Source of the DNA: Desulfobulbus oligotrophicus
GTDB lineage: Bacteria > Desulfobacterota > Desulfobulbia > Desulfobulbales > Desulfobulbaceae
Direction: 5' to 3'
Length of the DNA: 64,000 bases
NCBI RefSeq assembly: GCF_016446285.1
Contig: NZ_CP054140.1
Coordinates: 2,337,501 to 2,401,500, forward strand
A model generated the notes under the pieces. It saw only the letters and a list, made by a program, of their open reading frames with translations, was not told the origin of the DNA and did no database searches. The position numbers were made by a program, and so were the translations under genes. Numbering within the stretch: position 1 is the stretch's first letter; every line of letters starts with the position of its first letter. Shown one piece after another: positions 26,137 to 36,064 of this stretch.

Positions 26137-29100
26137 TTAGATCTTAAAAACTTTCGCCTGGAAGATACCAACGAAGAACTTTTAGTCGGTTTTAATCGTT
26201 TACACATTGATCTGGACCCAAGTGTCAGTCTTATACGTCTGGCCCCTGTGGTGCGTACAATCCAATTGGATCAACCCGATATACAGCTGATACTGGATAA
26301 AAACGGGGTCAGTAATTTCGAGCGGCTTATGCCTCCTGCTGATCCTGATGAACCCGACTCTGCAGACGCATCCTCTTTGTTTCCATTTATTCTCCAAAAC
26401 GCCAGGATGCATGAGGGGCAGCTGACGGTCATTGATCAGCGCCAAAGTACACCTGCCCGGCTGGTTCTTCACAATATGACCTTTGAGGTGAAAGAACTTT
26501 CCTCTCTCAAGGAGAGGCAGGGACAGTATGGATGGACAATGGCAGTGAAGGACACCGGCTCTTTACAGGGAGGTGGAACCATCAGCCTTACGCCTTTTCG
26601 CACGGTGGGCAACGTGGAGATAAAAGATCTGCCATTCTTCAGTCTTTGGCAGTTTTTACGAGACAGTACCAACCTGGAGGAGCCGTCAGGGCAGCTTGAC
26701 TTTTCCACACAGTATGCTGTTGGCCTGGAAAACGATACGGATCAGCTCCTGCTTACAGAAACACAACTCTCTCTTGCCGACACTGCCCTTCGTCTTCATC
26801 AGGAAAAGACAGATCTTTTCACCTTGAAAAAGTGCCGGATCGATGCTCCTGCCATCGATCTGGTCACCCGGAAAATCCAGATCGCACAGATTCTTCTGGA
26901 AGATGGAACTGTTGATGGCCGGATTAACGAATCCGGCGTTGTAAATTTCGAACAGATCCTCCGGGAGGCGACCACACAGACAGCAACATCATCGGCTGTT
27001 CAACCTGCTCAGGCACCCATCACCAACGATACCACTGAAAAACAACCTGCAGAGGCACCTTCAACGCCACAGGCGGACACGCCATTTATGGTTGCTATAG
27101 AGGCGGTCGACATTACAAACATTGCTGTTCAGATGGAGGATCTCAGCCACAAAAGCCCGCTCCACGCCGAGGTCACAGAGCTCAACCTGCACCTGCAGGC
27201 CAACATAGAGGCTGCTGCTGCCAAGACTGCTGTTCTTGTGCAAAACATCGGCACCGAACTTAAAGGCATCAGCCTTGGCACTGCACCATCGGAGCCCCCC
27301 CTGTTTGCTGCAGAACAGATTGTCGCGGAAAACGGCGATTTTGATCTCATCGGTCAATCGATCACCATTGACCGTATTGCGGTAGCCAGGGGACGACTTG
27401 ATGCCGGCCTTGATCCGCAGGGCGCACTCAACTGGCAAACAATGCTGGAACCAAAAAACACCACTGCTGTGCGTTCCCCTGGCGAATCAGTACCGGCCCA
27501 GGAGGAGTCTGCCTGGAAATTCCTGGTCAGAACCTTTGAGATAAACGATTTCTCCTCCCAATTTACAGACCAGACAACAGGATCGAAAAAACCGGTACAG
27601 AGCTTAAAGAACATCCAGATCCGTTGCACCAACATTGATGGTCAATCGCCCATGGGTATTTCCATAGGTGCCCGGATCGAACAGGGTGGTTCTTTATCGA
27701 TAAAAGGAACAATCAACCCATCCATACCTTCAGTTGACGCTGAAATTCAGGCAGACAGTCTGAATCTGGTCAGCTTGCAACCCTACCTTGCGCAGCAGGC
27801 AAATCTGTTGTTACAGTCTGCTGCGATCAGTACAAAGGGGCGACTGCACTACGGTATACCCGGGAAAAAGTATGCAACCGCCTATGAGGGCAGTTTCAGC
27901 TTCAACGATCTGCTTTTAACCCATGCTGACAATCCGAAAAAACCATACTTCAGCTGGAAAGCAGTACAGATACCGCAGTTCCGTCTCACTCTGGAGCCCA
28001 ACCGGTTCGAAGCCCGAGAAATTATCCTTGTTCAACCGATGACAGAGATGATCATAGAGGAGGATGCAACCCTCAATCTGGCCAAGGTCATAAAAGAGGC
28101 ACCACCGGCAAAAACAACCTCCAAGGCAAAGAAAACACCGGAAAAAACCACGGCAAAGAAACAAAAACAGGAGGATTTTGCCTTTCAGATCAGTAAAATT
28201 GGGATTGAGCAAGGGAACATGGTGTTTGCAGATCTGAGCCTGAGGCCTCAGTTCATGACCCGTATACATGATCTGAAAGGCACGATAACCGGCCTGTCAT
28301 CAGCTGAAAACGCACAGGCGGACGTCCAGATAAACGGTATGGTTGATCGCTTTGGTACTGCAAAGATCAGTGGTCGGATCAATACCAGCGATGTGCCGCG
28401 GGACTCGAAAATCGATGTGGATTTCCGGAATGTTGAGATGAAAAACCTCTCTCCCTATTCCGGAAGATTTGCCGGCCGTCTGATCAAATCCGGCAAAGTT
28501 TCAGCCAGTCTGAAGTACACCTTCCACGACCACAAGATGATCGGTGACAACAAGATCATCATTGACAAGCTGGCCCTGGGTGATCGCGTAGATACTCCGG
28601 ATTCATCCAGCCTGCCACTGGACCTGGCCATCGCCATACTGCAGGATTCCAATGGCCGTATAGACATCGGACTACCGATCTCGGGAAATCTCGACGATCC
28701 GGAATTCAGTTTTGGTTCCATTGCATGGAAGGCCTTTTCCGGCCTCATTACAAAACTGGCAACATCACCATTCAGGATGATCGGCGGCTTGTTGGGAGGC
28801 GATGAAGAGGACAACGATGCTATTATGTTTGCTCAGGGACAAACTGCTCTCCCGCCACCGGAAAAAGAAAAACTTCTGAAACTGGCAGAGGCTCTCCAGG
28901 ATCGGCCACAGTTAAAACTGGTGCTTCAAGGACAGTACAATGCCAAAGCGGACGGCAATGAGCTGCAACAGGATAGCATCAGAACAGAGGTTTTCCGTAA
29001 ACTCGGGTTCAAACCAGAGCCGGACACATTAAGCTCGCCATTGAACTTCAGTGACAGTTCTACACAAGATGCGCTGGAAGAACTGTACACGGAACGGTTC

Positions 29101-29490
29101 GGTAAAAAAGCCCTGGAAGAATTAGAACAAAATATCGCTGCCGGTACGGTTACCCCGCGTATGCCCACGACACCGGAACCGGTTCGGCTCAGTGAACCCG
29201 GCTTTTTCTGTAAAATCATTGAGAGTATCCAGATTCGTAATATCCTGCCCGGTGGTATGAGTCAGGAAGAGGCGACACTGTGGTCTGGTGAACTGTATAC
29301 CCAACTCTCTGAAAATGAAAAAGTGACTGAAACACGCTTGCTCCAACTTGCCGACAAACGAGCCCAGGCTGTTGCTGAGCTGCTGGAGCGTGAAGGGCAG
29401 ATTGCTGCGGATCGTCTCCAGACCCTGAAGGCAGACCCACTCAGAAAGGATGAACCTCCTTCGGTTGTGTTAAGCCTTGATGCCATGTAA
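26137..29490 (+). pseudogene. DUF748/AsmA-like protein, 3' fragment after IS
   Basis: This large remainder encodes about 1,117 residues (LDLKNFRLEDTNEELLVGF...) of a DUF748-type envelope protein. It has repeated beta-rich segments, a Lys-rich linker near the middle (KTTSKAKKTPEKTTAKKQK) and a C-terminal OmpA-like-length helical region (LPPPEKEKLLKLAEAL...ADKRAQAVAELLEREG). The open frame begins inside the element at 26104. The rest is undamaged, so loss is due to the insertion alone. It may be silent, or expressed as an N-terminally truncated cytosolic product. Confidence 0.88.
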
Positions 29491-29937
29491 GTGTCTCAAA
29501 CACCCCTTCTTTTCATGTTTCACAGGAGTTTCCGAGCTGTGCCGGACCTCTGTTGTCATAACAGGGGTCTGCGCTTTGCTCCCTATCAGATGAACCACAG
29601 CCCGGGTGCTCACAGATCGATCATCACATATGTATACATCGTACTCAATATGAACAACTGCACCTGAGCACACCAAAACTTTGCCCTTTTACATTGGCAT
29701 CGACTTTATTGTGATATCTGAAGCCGTTGACTGAAAAAGTTTTATAACTTGGTGATCCTCCTTGTGTTTACTCGTGGAACAGCTTATTTGTCCGTCTCTA
29801 TTCAACAAAGATGGCAACAGCCAAAGTTTGAACACATCTTACAAAGATTAATCCAAATAAAAGAACTTCCCCGAAACCATCGTTGAGATAGCGTGATGAC
29901 AGAGAACATACTCACCCTGCAACCCTGAAAGATACAT
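29491..29937. other. intergenic region before MFS gene
   Basis: 447 bp. A 10-bp imperfect hairpin at 29545-29569 (GACCTCTGTT, loop GTCAT, AACAGGGGTC) may end the DUF748 transcript, though no T-run follows. The right part is AT-rich and should hold the promoter of the MFS gene. No ORF is supported. Confidence 0.4.
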
Positions 29938-31329
29938 ATGCCGACACCTGCTCCTGTTGACTCACAGTCTGCCCTGGAACGGTCTGCCCTGTTTGTGGCA
30001 ACCCTCACCTCTTTTATGGGACCGTTCATGATCTCATCGGTCAACGTTGCTCTGCCCGCCATCCAAAGTGAGCTGAACATGACTGCTGTGGAGTTAAGCT
30101 GGGTGGCGACTTCCTATTTACTGGCCGTTGCTCTTGCTCTGTTACCGGCAGGGAAGATAGCTGACATGTATGGTCGCAAAAAAATCTTCAGCCTGGGCCT
30201 GTTTGTCTACACGCTGGCGTCCACTGTTGCCGCCTTTGCCACCAGCACTTTCGTACTGTTGGTGTTACGTGGTGTACAGGGTCTGGGAGCAGGTATGTTC
30301 GTCACCACCGGTATGGCCATCTTAACTTCAGTCTTTCCGGCGCACAAACGAGGTCAGGCGATCGGCATGTACGTTGCCGCTGTTTACATCGGCCTCTCTG
30401 TCGGGCCGTCTGTCGGCGGCCTTCTTGTTCAACAGTTCGGATGGCGCTCAATTTTTCTGCTCATGCTGCCGCTTGGGGCCGGATCCAGTGCTATCACTTT
30501 CCACTTTCTCAAAGGCGAGTGGGTTGATGAGCGTCAACAACGTTTCGACTTGAACGGTTGCCTTATCTACACAACCGCACTCCTGGCTCTGATCATTGGT
30601 GTCACGATTCTGCCGTCCACCTTCAGTCTGCTTCTCGTCCCATCAGGAATCGCAGGGCTGGTGGTCTTCTTTTATCATCAGAAACGAACCGCCTACCCAC
30701 TGTTTGAAGTGCACCTGTTTGCCAATAACCGGACCTTTATCTTCTCAAGTCTGGCCGCCCTGCTGAACTACTCGGCAAACTTTGCCATCACTTTTTTAAT
30801 GAGCCTTTACCTGCAGTATCTCAAAGGGCTGCCACCGCAACGTGCCGGACTGCTCCTGGTTGCACAGCCAATAATGATGGCTTTATTTTCTCCTCTTGCC
30901 GGCCGGCTTTCGGATCGGATCGAACCGCGACTGATCGCCTCTCTGGGTATGGCGATCACTGTGATCGGCATGGTGATTTTTACCGGTCTTGGCTACAGAA
31001 CTGATCTTTCAGTCATTGTGGCCAATCTGCTCCTGCTTGGTTTTGGTTTTGCGCTGTTTTCCTCACCCAACACAAGTGCCATCATGGGGTCTGTTACCAG
31101 AGAACATTATGGGACAGCATCCGGAATCGTAGCCACCATGCGACTTATGGGACAGATGACAAGTATGGCTATTGCCACGGTGGTACTCGCCTTACTGATC
31201 GGCCATAAACCCATAGGGCCCACTAACTTTGATCAGTTTCTCATCAGTATACGCATTGTTTTTACCATTTCCGCACTGCTGTGTTCAGCCGGGGTCGCCT
31301 TCTCTCTTTTTCGCGGACGTATTCGCTGA
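29938..31329 (+). CDS. MFS multidrug exporter, DHA2 (EmrB/QacA-like)
   Basis: 463 residues with about 14 membrane segments. Motif A-like GKIADMYGRKKIF, motif C region GPSVGGLLVQQFGWRSIFLLMLPLG and repeat ALFSPLAGRLSDRIEPR place it in the 14-TM DHA2 group. It would export drugs or other amphiphilic compounds by proton antiport. No regulator or adaptor gene is beside it. Confidence 0.88.
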   Translation: MPTPAPVDSQSALERSALFVATLTSFMGPFMISSVNVALPAIQSELNMTAVELSWVATSYLLAVALALLPAGKIADMYGRKKIFSLGLFVYTLASTVAAFATSTFVLLVLRGVQGLGAGMFVTTGMAILTSVFPAHKRGQAIGMYVAAVYIGLSVGPSVGGLLVQQFGWRSIFLLMLPLGAGSSAITFHFLKGEWVDERQQRFDLNGCLIYTTALLALIIGVTILPSTFSLLLVPSGIAGLVVFFYHQKRTAYPLFEVHLFANNRTFIFSSLAALLNYSANFAITFLMSLYLQYLKGLPPQRAGLLLVAQPIMMALFSPLAGRLSDRIEPRLIASLGMAITVIGMVIFTGLGYRTDLSVIVANLLLLGFGFALFSSPNTSAIMGSVTREHYGTASGIVATMRLMGQMTSMAIATVVLALLIGHKPIGPTNFDQFLISIRIVFTISALLCSAGVAFSLFRGRIR

Positions 31330-31693
31330 AAATGAAATCACCGTTTACAAGTGCCTGTCTCCTGTAAAAACATACGCAGACAATAACTGGTACGACGTAT
31401 CGGGTAAGCAATATGGCGGGTATCTTGAAAGGTCGGAAAACAAAGCACCGGCGGCCAAATCCGACCTGGTTGTTCCTGTAAAGAGGTTCCCTTCTGTGCG
31501 TCTGCCAAGAACCCTAGAGATGGTTTTCGCAACCGATTTTCCTGGTGCTTGGGGTTCAGGTTAAACAGGTCATCACCTGATCTTGAATTCTTGATTTTCT
31601 CTCTTGGTGCTGTCTTCAGTGGCAGCAGTCCTGTTTATGGACAGTTTTTTCCGGAACTTTCAGCAAGATGACGGTTGGACGGCAAGGGTCCTG
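31330..31693. other. intergenic region between convergent genes
   Basis: 364 bp between the ends of the MFS gene (+) and the tandem ribbon-helix-helix gene (-). It should contain terminators for both, but I see no clear hairpin with a T-run. The open frames here lack ribosome sites and family resemblance. Confidence 0.35.
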
Positions 31694-32320
31694 TCAATCA
31701 AAAGAGGTGTCTTTGGCACCGCCATAACCTTCGATGGCTTTACCAAGATCAATCATGCTTTGCAGTTGCCTTCTCCCCTGCCGCAGAGAAGACAGCACCA
31801 CTGAAAAATGTCCGGTTATCTGCTCATCCTCATCAAGCAGACGTTCCATCCTTGTCAGCAACTCCTCGCCTTGCGAACAAAATACATCCAGATCCAACAG
31901 CACCTGTTTTCGTTTTTCCTGTTTATCTTGTTCAGCAGTTATTACCGGCAGTAATCGTTGAATAGACAGCTCCACAAGCAGATCACGGCGGACACCATGT
32001 ATTTTGGCAGTCTGATCAAGAGCAGCCAATGAGTTTCGACTGAGAACATAGGTTTTTTGTTGGAGTTTATGCCTGACGGCCTGGTGGCTATCGGCGTTAC
32101 GGGCAATTTGAGCCAACACTTCACGATCTTCAATCAGTTGATCAAAAAGCGATTTCTGTTTAAGCCCCAGCTGATTGGCAACAAGACTCAAAAGGGTTAT
32201 TACCTGCGCCGGCAGCCTGAACGTCGCCCGCACAGACTGTCGACCTTTTAACGCCTCAACAGAAAGCGCTTCCGCGGCTTGTGTTCCCCTTTCATCCCGA
32301 AGCTCTTGCATCTTATTCAT
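31694..32320 (-). CDS. putative regulator with two ribbon-helix-helix-like units
   Basis: 208 residues with a GAGGT ribosome site before the ATG at 32320. Two segments each look like a beta strand followed by two helices: SVRATFRLPAQVITLLSLVANQLG (~30-53) and QKTYVLSRNSLAALDQTAKIHGV (~85-107). This is the ribbon-helix-helix DNA-binding pattern in duplicate. The C-terminal third is a charged coiled coil. It is divergent from three Hsp20 genes, and palindromes lie between them. Control of those genes and of itself is inferred. No named family is recognised. Confidence 0.6.
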   Translation of the reverse strand: MNKMQELRDERGTQAAEALSVEALKGRQSVRATFRLPAQVITLLSLVANQLGLKQKSLFDQLIEDREVLAQIARNADSHQAVRHKLQQKTYVLSRNSLAALDQTAKIHGVRRDLLVELSIQRLLPVITAEQDKQEKRKQVLLDLDVFCSQGEELLTRMERLLDEDEQITGHFSVVLSSLRQGRRQLQSMIDLGKAIEGYGGAKDTSFD

Positions 32321-32339
32321 AGTGTGCGACCTCTGTTAA

Positions 32340-32377
32340 ACGGTAGATTACCGTCAACATACTAATCATTATTAGTA
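32340..32377. promoter_or_regulatory. two palindromes in the regulator/Hsp20 divergent promoter
   Basis: ACGGTA-GAT-TACCGT is at 32340-32354 and TACTAAT-CATT-ATTAGTA at 32360-32377. Both are perfect inverted repeats. On the minus strand the second one falls between a TTGCAT and a TATGTT that could be the regulator's -35 and -10. They are likely operators for the adjacent ribbon-helix-helix protein. Confidence 0.5.
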
Positions 32378-32403
32378 ATGCAAATAAAAAATTACTTAAA
32401 ATG

Positions 32404-32431
32404 TTGACTGTCATCGTGTGCAGATTATAGT
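32404..32431 (+). promoter_or_regulatory. sigma70-like promoter of Hsp20 operon
   Basis: TTGACT at 32404-32409 and TATAGT at 32426-32431 are separated by 16 bp. They lie 65 bp before the first Hsp20 start and 27 bp from the nearest palindrome. No sigma32-type consensus was obvious. Confidence 0.5.
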
Positions 32432-32495
32432 TTTCCACAGAAAATATTGTTTAGATAATACCCAACGCATCAACATGCACAGAGGAGGACAGGAG

Positions 32496-32942
32496 ATGGC
32501 AACACGCTGGCACGACATGCATCAACTTTTTGGAGCCCTGGATCTTTTCCGCAACCAGATGAACAGTCTGCTCCAAAATGTTGATCAAACGTACACAACA
32601 GAGAGAGGCTGGGGCATTCGTGATGGATTTCCAAGGACCAATTTAAGTGATACTGGAGACAACCTGGAGTTATTCGCCGAAGTTCCGGGCATAAACAAAG
32701 AGCAGTTACATGTAAAGATCCAGGGAAATTACTTGGAGATCAGCGGATCAAGACCGGCAGACAGTCCGGAGGGATACACACTGCACCGAAATGAACGGGT
32801 TGTCTCATCGTTTTCGCGAAGTTTCACCTTACCGTATGAAGTTGATGCCACTCAAGTTACGGCAACCCTCAACGATGGCCTTCTTAAAATTGTGCTGCCA
32901 AAATCAGAGGCTGCCAAGCCGCGTCAGGTCACCATATCGTAA
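32496..32942 (+). CDS. small heat-shock protein (Hsp20/IbpA family), copy 1
   Basis: 148 residues from the ATG at 32496, with GAGGAGG at 32482-32488; upstream in-frame starts are rejected for that reason. The alpha-crystallin domain is clear: DTGDNLELFAEVPGINKEQLHVKIQGNYLEISG, then SFTLPYEVDATQVTATLNDGLLKIVLPK. Hsp20 proteins hold unfolding proteins in the cytoplasm. It is first of three tandem copies. Confidence 0.9.
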   Translation: MATRWHDMHQLFGALDLFRNQMNSLLQNVDQTYTTERGWGIRDGFPRTNLSDTGDNLELFAEVPGINKEQLHVKIQGNYLEISGSRPADSPEGYTLHRNERVVSSFSRSFTLPYEVDATQVTATLNDGLLKIVLPKSEAAKPRQVTIS

Positions 32943-32981
32943 GAAAGCAGAACATTGATTGATAACAGGGAGAACTGAAAA

Positions 32982-33365
32982 ATGAGTGAACGTGAAATTA
33001 TCGCCCGTGGTGAACAGTCTGGAGAAAGAGTCGACCAGTTACCCGCTGTGGTACCAGCGGTGGATATCTTTGAAAATGAAAACGAGATCTTGCTTCATGT
33101 CGACCTGCCTGGAGTACAAAAAGACGATATCAGCATCAATATCGATAACGGCAAATTGGCTCTCTCGGCTGCCCGTTATCTCCCGACAGCAGGTGCACAG
33201 GCTTGGCGGGAAATTGCCGATGTACAGTTTCGTCGAACCTTTGCCGTACCACAGAGTGTTGACCTCAATAACGTCCGGGCAGAGTTAAAAAATGGTGTTC
33301 TTAGTCTCCATCTGCGCAAATCAGAAGCAGCAGGTCCACGACAGATTGAAATCACCACCAGCTAA
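32982..33365 (+). CDS. small heat-shock protein (Hsp20 family), copy 2
   Basis: 127 residues, mostly the alpha-crystallin domain (PAVDIFENENEILLHVDLPGVQKDDISINIDNGKLALSA; RRTFAVPQSVDLNNVRAELKNGVLSLHLRK). The N-terminal arm is short. It follows copy 1 by 39 bp in the same operon, and GGGAG precedes its ATG. Confidence 0.9.
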   Translation: MSEREIIARGEQSGERVDQLPAVVPAVDIFENENEILLHVDLPGVQKDDISINIDNGKLALSAARYLPTAGAQAWREIADVQFRRTFAVPQSVDLNNVRAELKNGVLSLHLRKSEAAGPRQIEITTS

Positions 33366-33418
33366 CTTTTGACCAGAAATCATTGATGCACACTCAAGCA
33401 AAAAAGAGGAGCCCAGAT

Positions 33419-33988
33419 ATGGAATTCAAAAAACTCGCACCATGGAACTGGTTTAAGAAAGAAGAAGAGATTGAGCACACAGTACCGGTTAAACACGGGG
33501 GAAAGAGCGATTACTTTCCGGAACGATACTATGATCCGACACTGTCGATCCATCGTGACATCGATCGCCTGTTTAATCAATTTTTCCACGGATTTGGCAG
33601 GCTTTCCTCAGAAGGACACAGAGCATGGCCTCATATGGATGAGTCCGGTATGTTGAAACCCAAAATTGACCTGGCTGCCGGTGATGATGCGTACCTGCTC
33701 ACTGTGGAAATCCCCGGTGTCCATGAAAAAGATGTCTCCATTGACATCACAGGCAATACCATGACTATCCGCGGAGAAAAACGACAGGAAAAGGAAGAAA
33801 AAGAAAAGGACTACTACCGTATTGAACGGAGTTACGGATCTTTTCAACGAGTGCTGTCGCTACCGGAAGATGTGGATCAGGACGCTATAAAGGCCGGCTT
33901 TAAAAATGGTGTGTTATCCGTCGACATGCCACGAAAGGCTGTACAGAAAAAAGACGTCAAACAGGTTGAAATCAAGAGTGCTGCATAA
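33419..33988 (+). CDS. small heat-shock protein (Hsp20 family), copy 3
   Basis: 189 residues from the ATG at 33419, preceded by GAGGAG. It has the longest N-terminal arm of the three (charged, with WNWFKKEEE and FNQFFHGFGRL). The domain reads PKIDLAAGDDAYLLTVEIPGVHEKDVSIDITGNTMTIRGEKRQE and ends in ...VDMPRKAVQKKDVKQVEIKS. The three copies differ in arm length, so they may form mixed oligomers. A terminator follows. Confidence 0.9.
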   Translation: MEFKKLAPWNWFKKEEEIEHTVPVKHGGKSDYFPERYYDPTLSIHRDIDRLFNQFFHGFGRLSSEGHRAWPHMDESGMLKPKIDLAAGDDAYLLTVEIPGVHEKDVSIDITGNTMTIRGEKRQEKEEKEKDYYRIERSYGSFQRVLSLPEDVDQDAIKAGFKNGVLSVDMPRKAVQKKDVKQVEIKSAA

Positions 33989-34011
33989 AAAAAGTCAGTG
34001 CTTATATCTTG

Positions 34012-34050
34012 AAGGGCTCAATGGTTATGGACTGCTATTGAGCCCTTTCT
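34012..34050 (+). terminator. terminator of the Hsp20 operon
   Basis: An 11-bp perfect stem (AAGGGCTCAAT at 34012-34022 with ATTGAGCCCTT at 34037-34047) encloses a 14-nt loop. It ends in a short T/C run, 24 bp after the last Hsp20 stop. Confidence 0.75.
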
Positions 34051-34109
34051 GCTGTCAGTTGATTGCAGCACCACCGGCATCGTTCCTCTGCCGGATAAAA
34101 AACCGCTGA

Positions 34110-34952
34110 TCAGTCAGCAACCGGCCCCACGGCATCAATCCATGGTTCTAAGTGATGCCCCCAGGCAAGAAGTACGGCATAGCGTGGTGGCTGTGGTTGG
34201 CGGGTTGACTGTTGGTGTCGAGCAATAAGTGCTTTGATGGCAGAACTGAACTGTACGGGTACGTGGACTGAGGGCAGGTTGATCGAATCAATGAAACCAG
34301 AGACCATCACACGATTATTTTCTTCCCGTACGTGCAGTTGGACTATGCCCGGAAGAATGAAGTACTGTGACGAATTACTGTAAAGCTCTTTCAGTTCTGC
34401 CGGATTGACACCGGCATCAACGGCAAACAGACGCGGCAAGCTCACCTCTTCGGCCTGCAGTCTCTTTAAGGCTGCCAACCGTGACGCACGCAGACTCTTG
34501 TCATTTGGATGTTGCTTAACCGCACCATCCTCTCGTTCATACAGCTGGGCAGCTTGATGAACCGCCTTTTTAAAAGTTGGCCCATTTTGTTCAAAAACTA
34601 TGTATACCGGGCGTTTCTCCCGATACAGACGTTTGGATTGCCTGTCTGCCGGCAACGAATCTATCGGAAAACCCAACTGTTGTAACTTTTCACCGGTCAG
34701 CCAGAAAGGTGTTCCATGACGATCTTCTGCAGCCTCATCCCCTAAAACACGCCAGTGAAGACCCAACCGCAGGCCGGTATCCTCAGATATCGGATTTTTC
34801 AACAGAGGAAGTTCACGTTCAGTCAGCCAGAGCCGGGCATTCGGCTGTCCCTGTTGGTTGGACTTTACATGGTGAAAGATGCTGTAATTCACAACAGCCA
34901 ACAGGATACAGCCAACCAGAAGCAGCACCTGTACCACCCTGGTCAGGCGCAT
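34110..34952 (-). CDS. DUF4824-like membrane-anchored protein
   Basis: 280 residues with one N-terminal membrane segment (VVQVLLLVGCILLAVVNYSIF). The rest is probably periplasmic, with LRLGLHWRV and FWLTGEKLQQLGF as in DUF4824 proteins. Function is unknown. It overlaps the preceding DUF2157-like gene by 10 bp, a pairing commonly seen for these two families, which suggests one membrane complex. Confidence 0.62.
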   Translation of the reverse strand: MRLTRVVQVLLLVGCILLAVVNYSIFHHVKSNQQGQPNARLWLTERELPLLKNPISEDTGLRLGLHWRVLGDEAAEDRHGTPFWLTGEKLQQLGFPIDSLPADRQSKRLYREKRPVYIVFEQNGPTFKKAVHQAAQLYEREDGAVKQHPNDKSLRASRLAALKRLQAEEVSLPRLFAVDAGVNPAELKELYSNSSQYFILPGIVQLHVREENNRVMVSGFIDSINLPSVHVPVQFSSAIKALIARHQQSTRQPQPPRYAVLLAWGHHLEPWIDAVGPVAD

Positions 34953-36064
34953 AGGAGCCTCTGCAGGTTTCGTTGAAACAGGTAGTAGCGTAGAAATTTA
35001 AGACCAATAAACATGAGCACAGCAACCACTCCGACAACAAGAAAAAACTGATAGGGTGACATCCACTCCCACCACCAGTTATAACATTGAATAAAGAGGA
35101 AAAGAGTAAAAAACACATAACTGGTATGCACCACTTCCGGCCACCTGAGGAGAATCCCCAGCGCAATCAACAGTCCACTGCCGATAAAGCCGATCAGCAG
35201 ATAGATCGTTTCAATCTGCTCGACGGATCGTTCAAGATTGCTGATTTCTCCCCAATTGCTGAGCAGAAGAACCGGCAGAAAAAAGAGCAACAGGGCACAG
35301 ATTCGATACAGGGAGGAGAAACCTGTAAAAAGGCGATGCGGTATCAGAGACAGCAGGAAAAACAGAAGAGCAGCTGCAAAAAAGTATTCCGGGTGTTCAT
35401 AAAAACTAAGCCAGTACCACCCCTTCCAGATCGTCATCTGCGCGGCGAGGAAGGCGGAAAGACTCATTATTCCTGCTACAAGCAGCAATCTGCTTGTTAC
35501 GGCGTAGGCCAAAACAAAGGCAAGGGCAGCATAGGCCAACACAGTTGCGGCCGAGGGAAAACAGTTATATATCCTGCCGAGAAGGAGGACATTGAGCACA
35601 AAACAAAGCCAGGTTATTATAGTAAACAGCCTGGCAAGAGAGGGGAACCTCCCGGTCATTGCCGCGACAGCAGCGCATAAAAGCCCAATGACCGGCGCCC
35701 CTGTTACAATCTGTACCTGCGTTGTTGTTGGCAAACCGCCCCAAAATTGGAAATAGAAAAAGAAGACACTGGCAGCCAGAGCAAGGGTCCCTGAAGAGGC
35801 GGTAATAGCCAGTCCCAGGCCCAGTTGTTTTTCTTTGGTTGTACCGGCTGTGTCAAAAACAGAGGCAAGGTAGTGGAGTATCTGCTGCTGATAGCGGGCA
35901 ACACCGGTCTGCTGCTCATGGGTCAGCACCAGCACTTGTTCTTGTTCAAGAAGTGTGAGTTCCTGCCGGAATGCCTGTATCTGATCGACGCGGTCCTGTG
36001 CTTCGGCTTTTGTTCGAACCGGTATGTCTGTTTTCGATAAACGAATCTGCCCTTCTTGATTCAT
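34943..36064 (-). CDS. DUF2157-like multi-pass membrane protein
   Basis: 373 residues. An N-terminal soluble helical part (~1-85, coiled-coil-like) precedes about ten hydrophobic segments. The arrangement fits DUF2157-type proteins of unknown function. It overlaps the esterase gene upstream (stop/start ATGA) and the DUF4824-like gene downstream, so the three are probably one operon. Confidence 0.62.
   Translation of the reverse strand: MNQEGQIRLSKTDIPVRTKAEAQDRVDQIQAFRQELTLLEQEQVLVLTHEQQTGVARYQQQILHYLASVFDTAGTTKEKQLGLGLAITASSGTLALAASVFFFYFQFWGGLPTTTQVQIVTGAPVIGLLCAAVAAMTGRFPSLARLFTIITWLCFVLNVLLLGRIYNCFPSAATVLAYAALAFVLAYAVTSRLLLVAGIMSLSAFLAAQMTIWKGWYWLSFYEHPEYFFAAALLFFLLSLIPHRLFTGFSSLYRICALLLFFLPVLLLSNWGEISNLERSVEQIETIYLLIGFIGSGLLIALGILLRWPEVVHTSYVFFTLFLFIQCYNWWWEWMSPYQFFLVVGVVAVLMFIGLKFLRYYLFQRNLQRLLCA

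Noticed and set aside
35087-35680. 197-residue ORF on the plus strand opposite the DUF2157-like gene
   Set aside because: The minus-strand membrane protein has clear hydrophobic segments and coupled neighbours; the plus-strand frame is a shadow.
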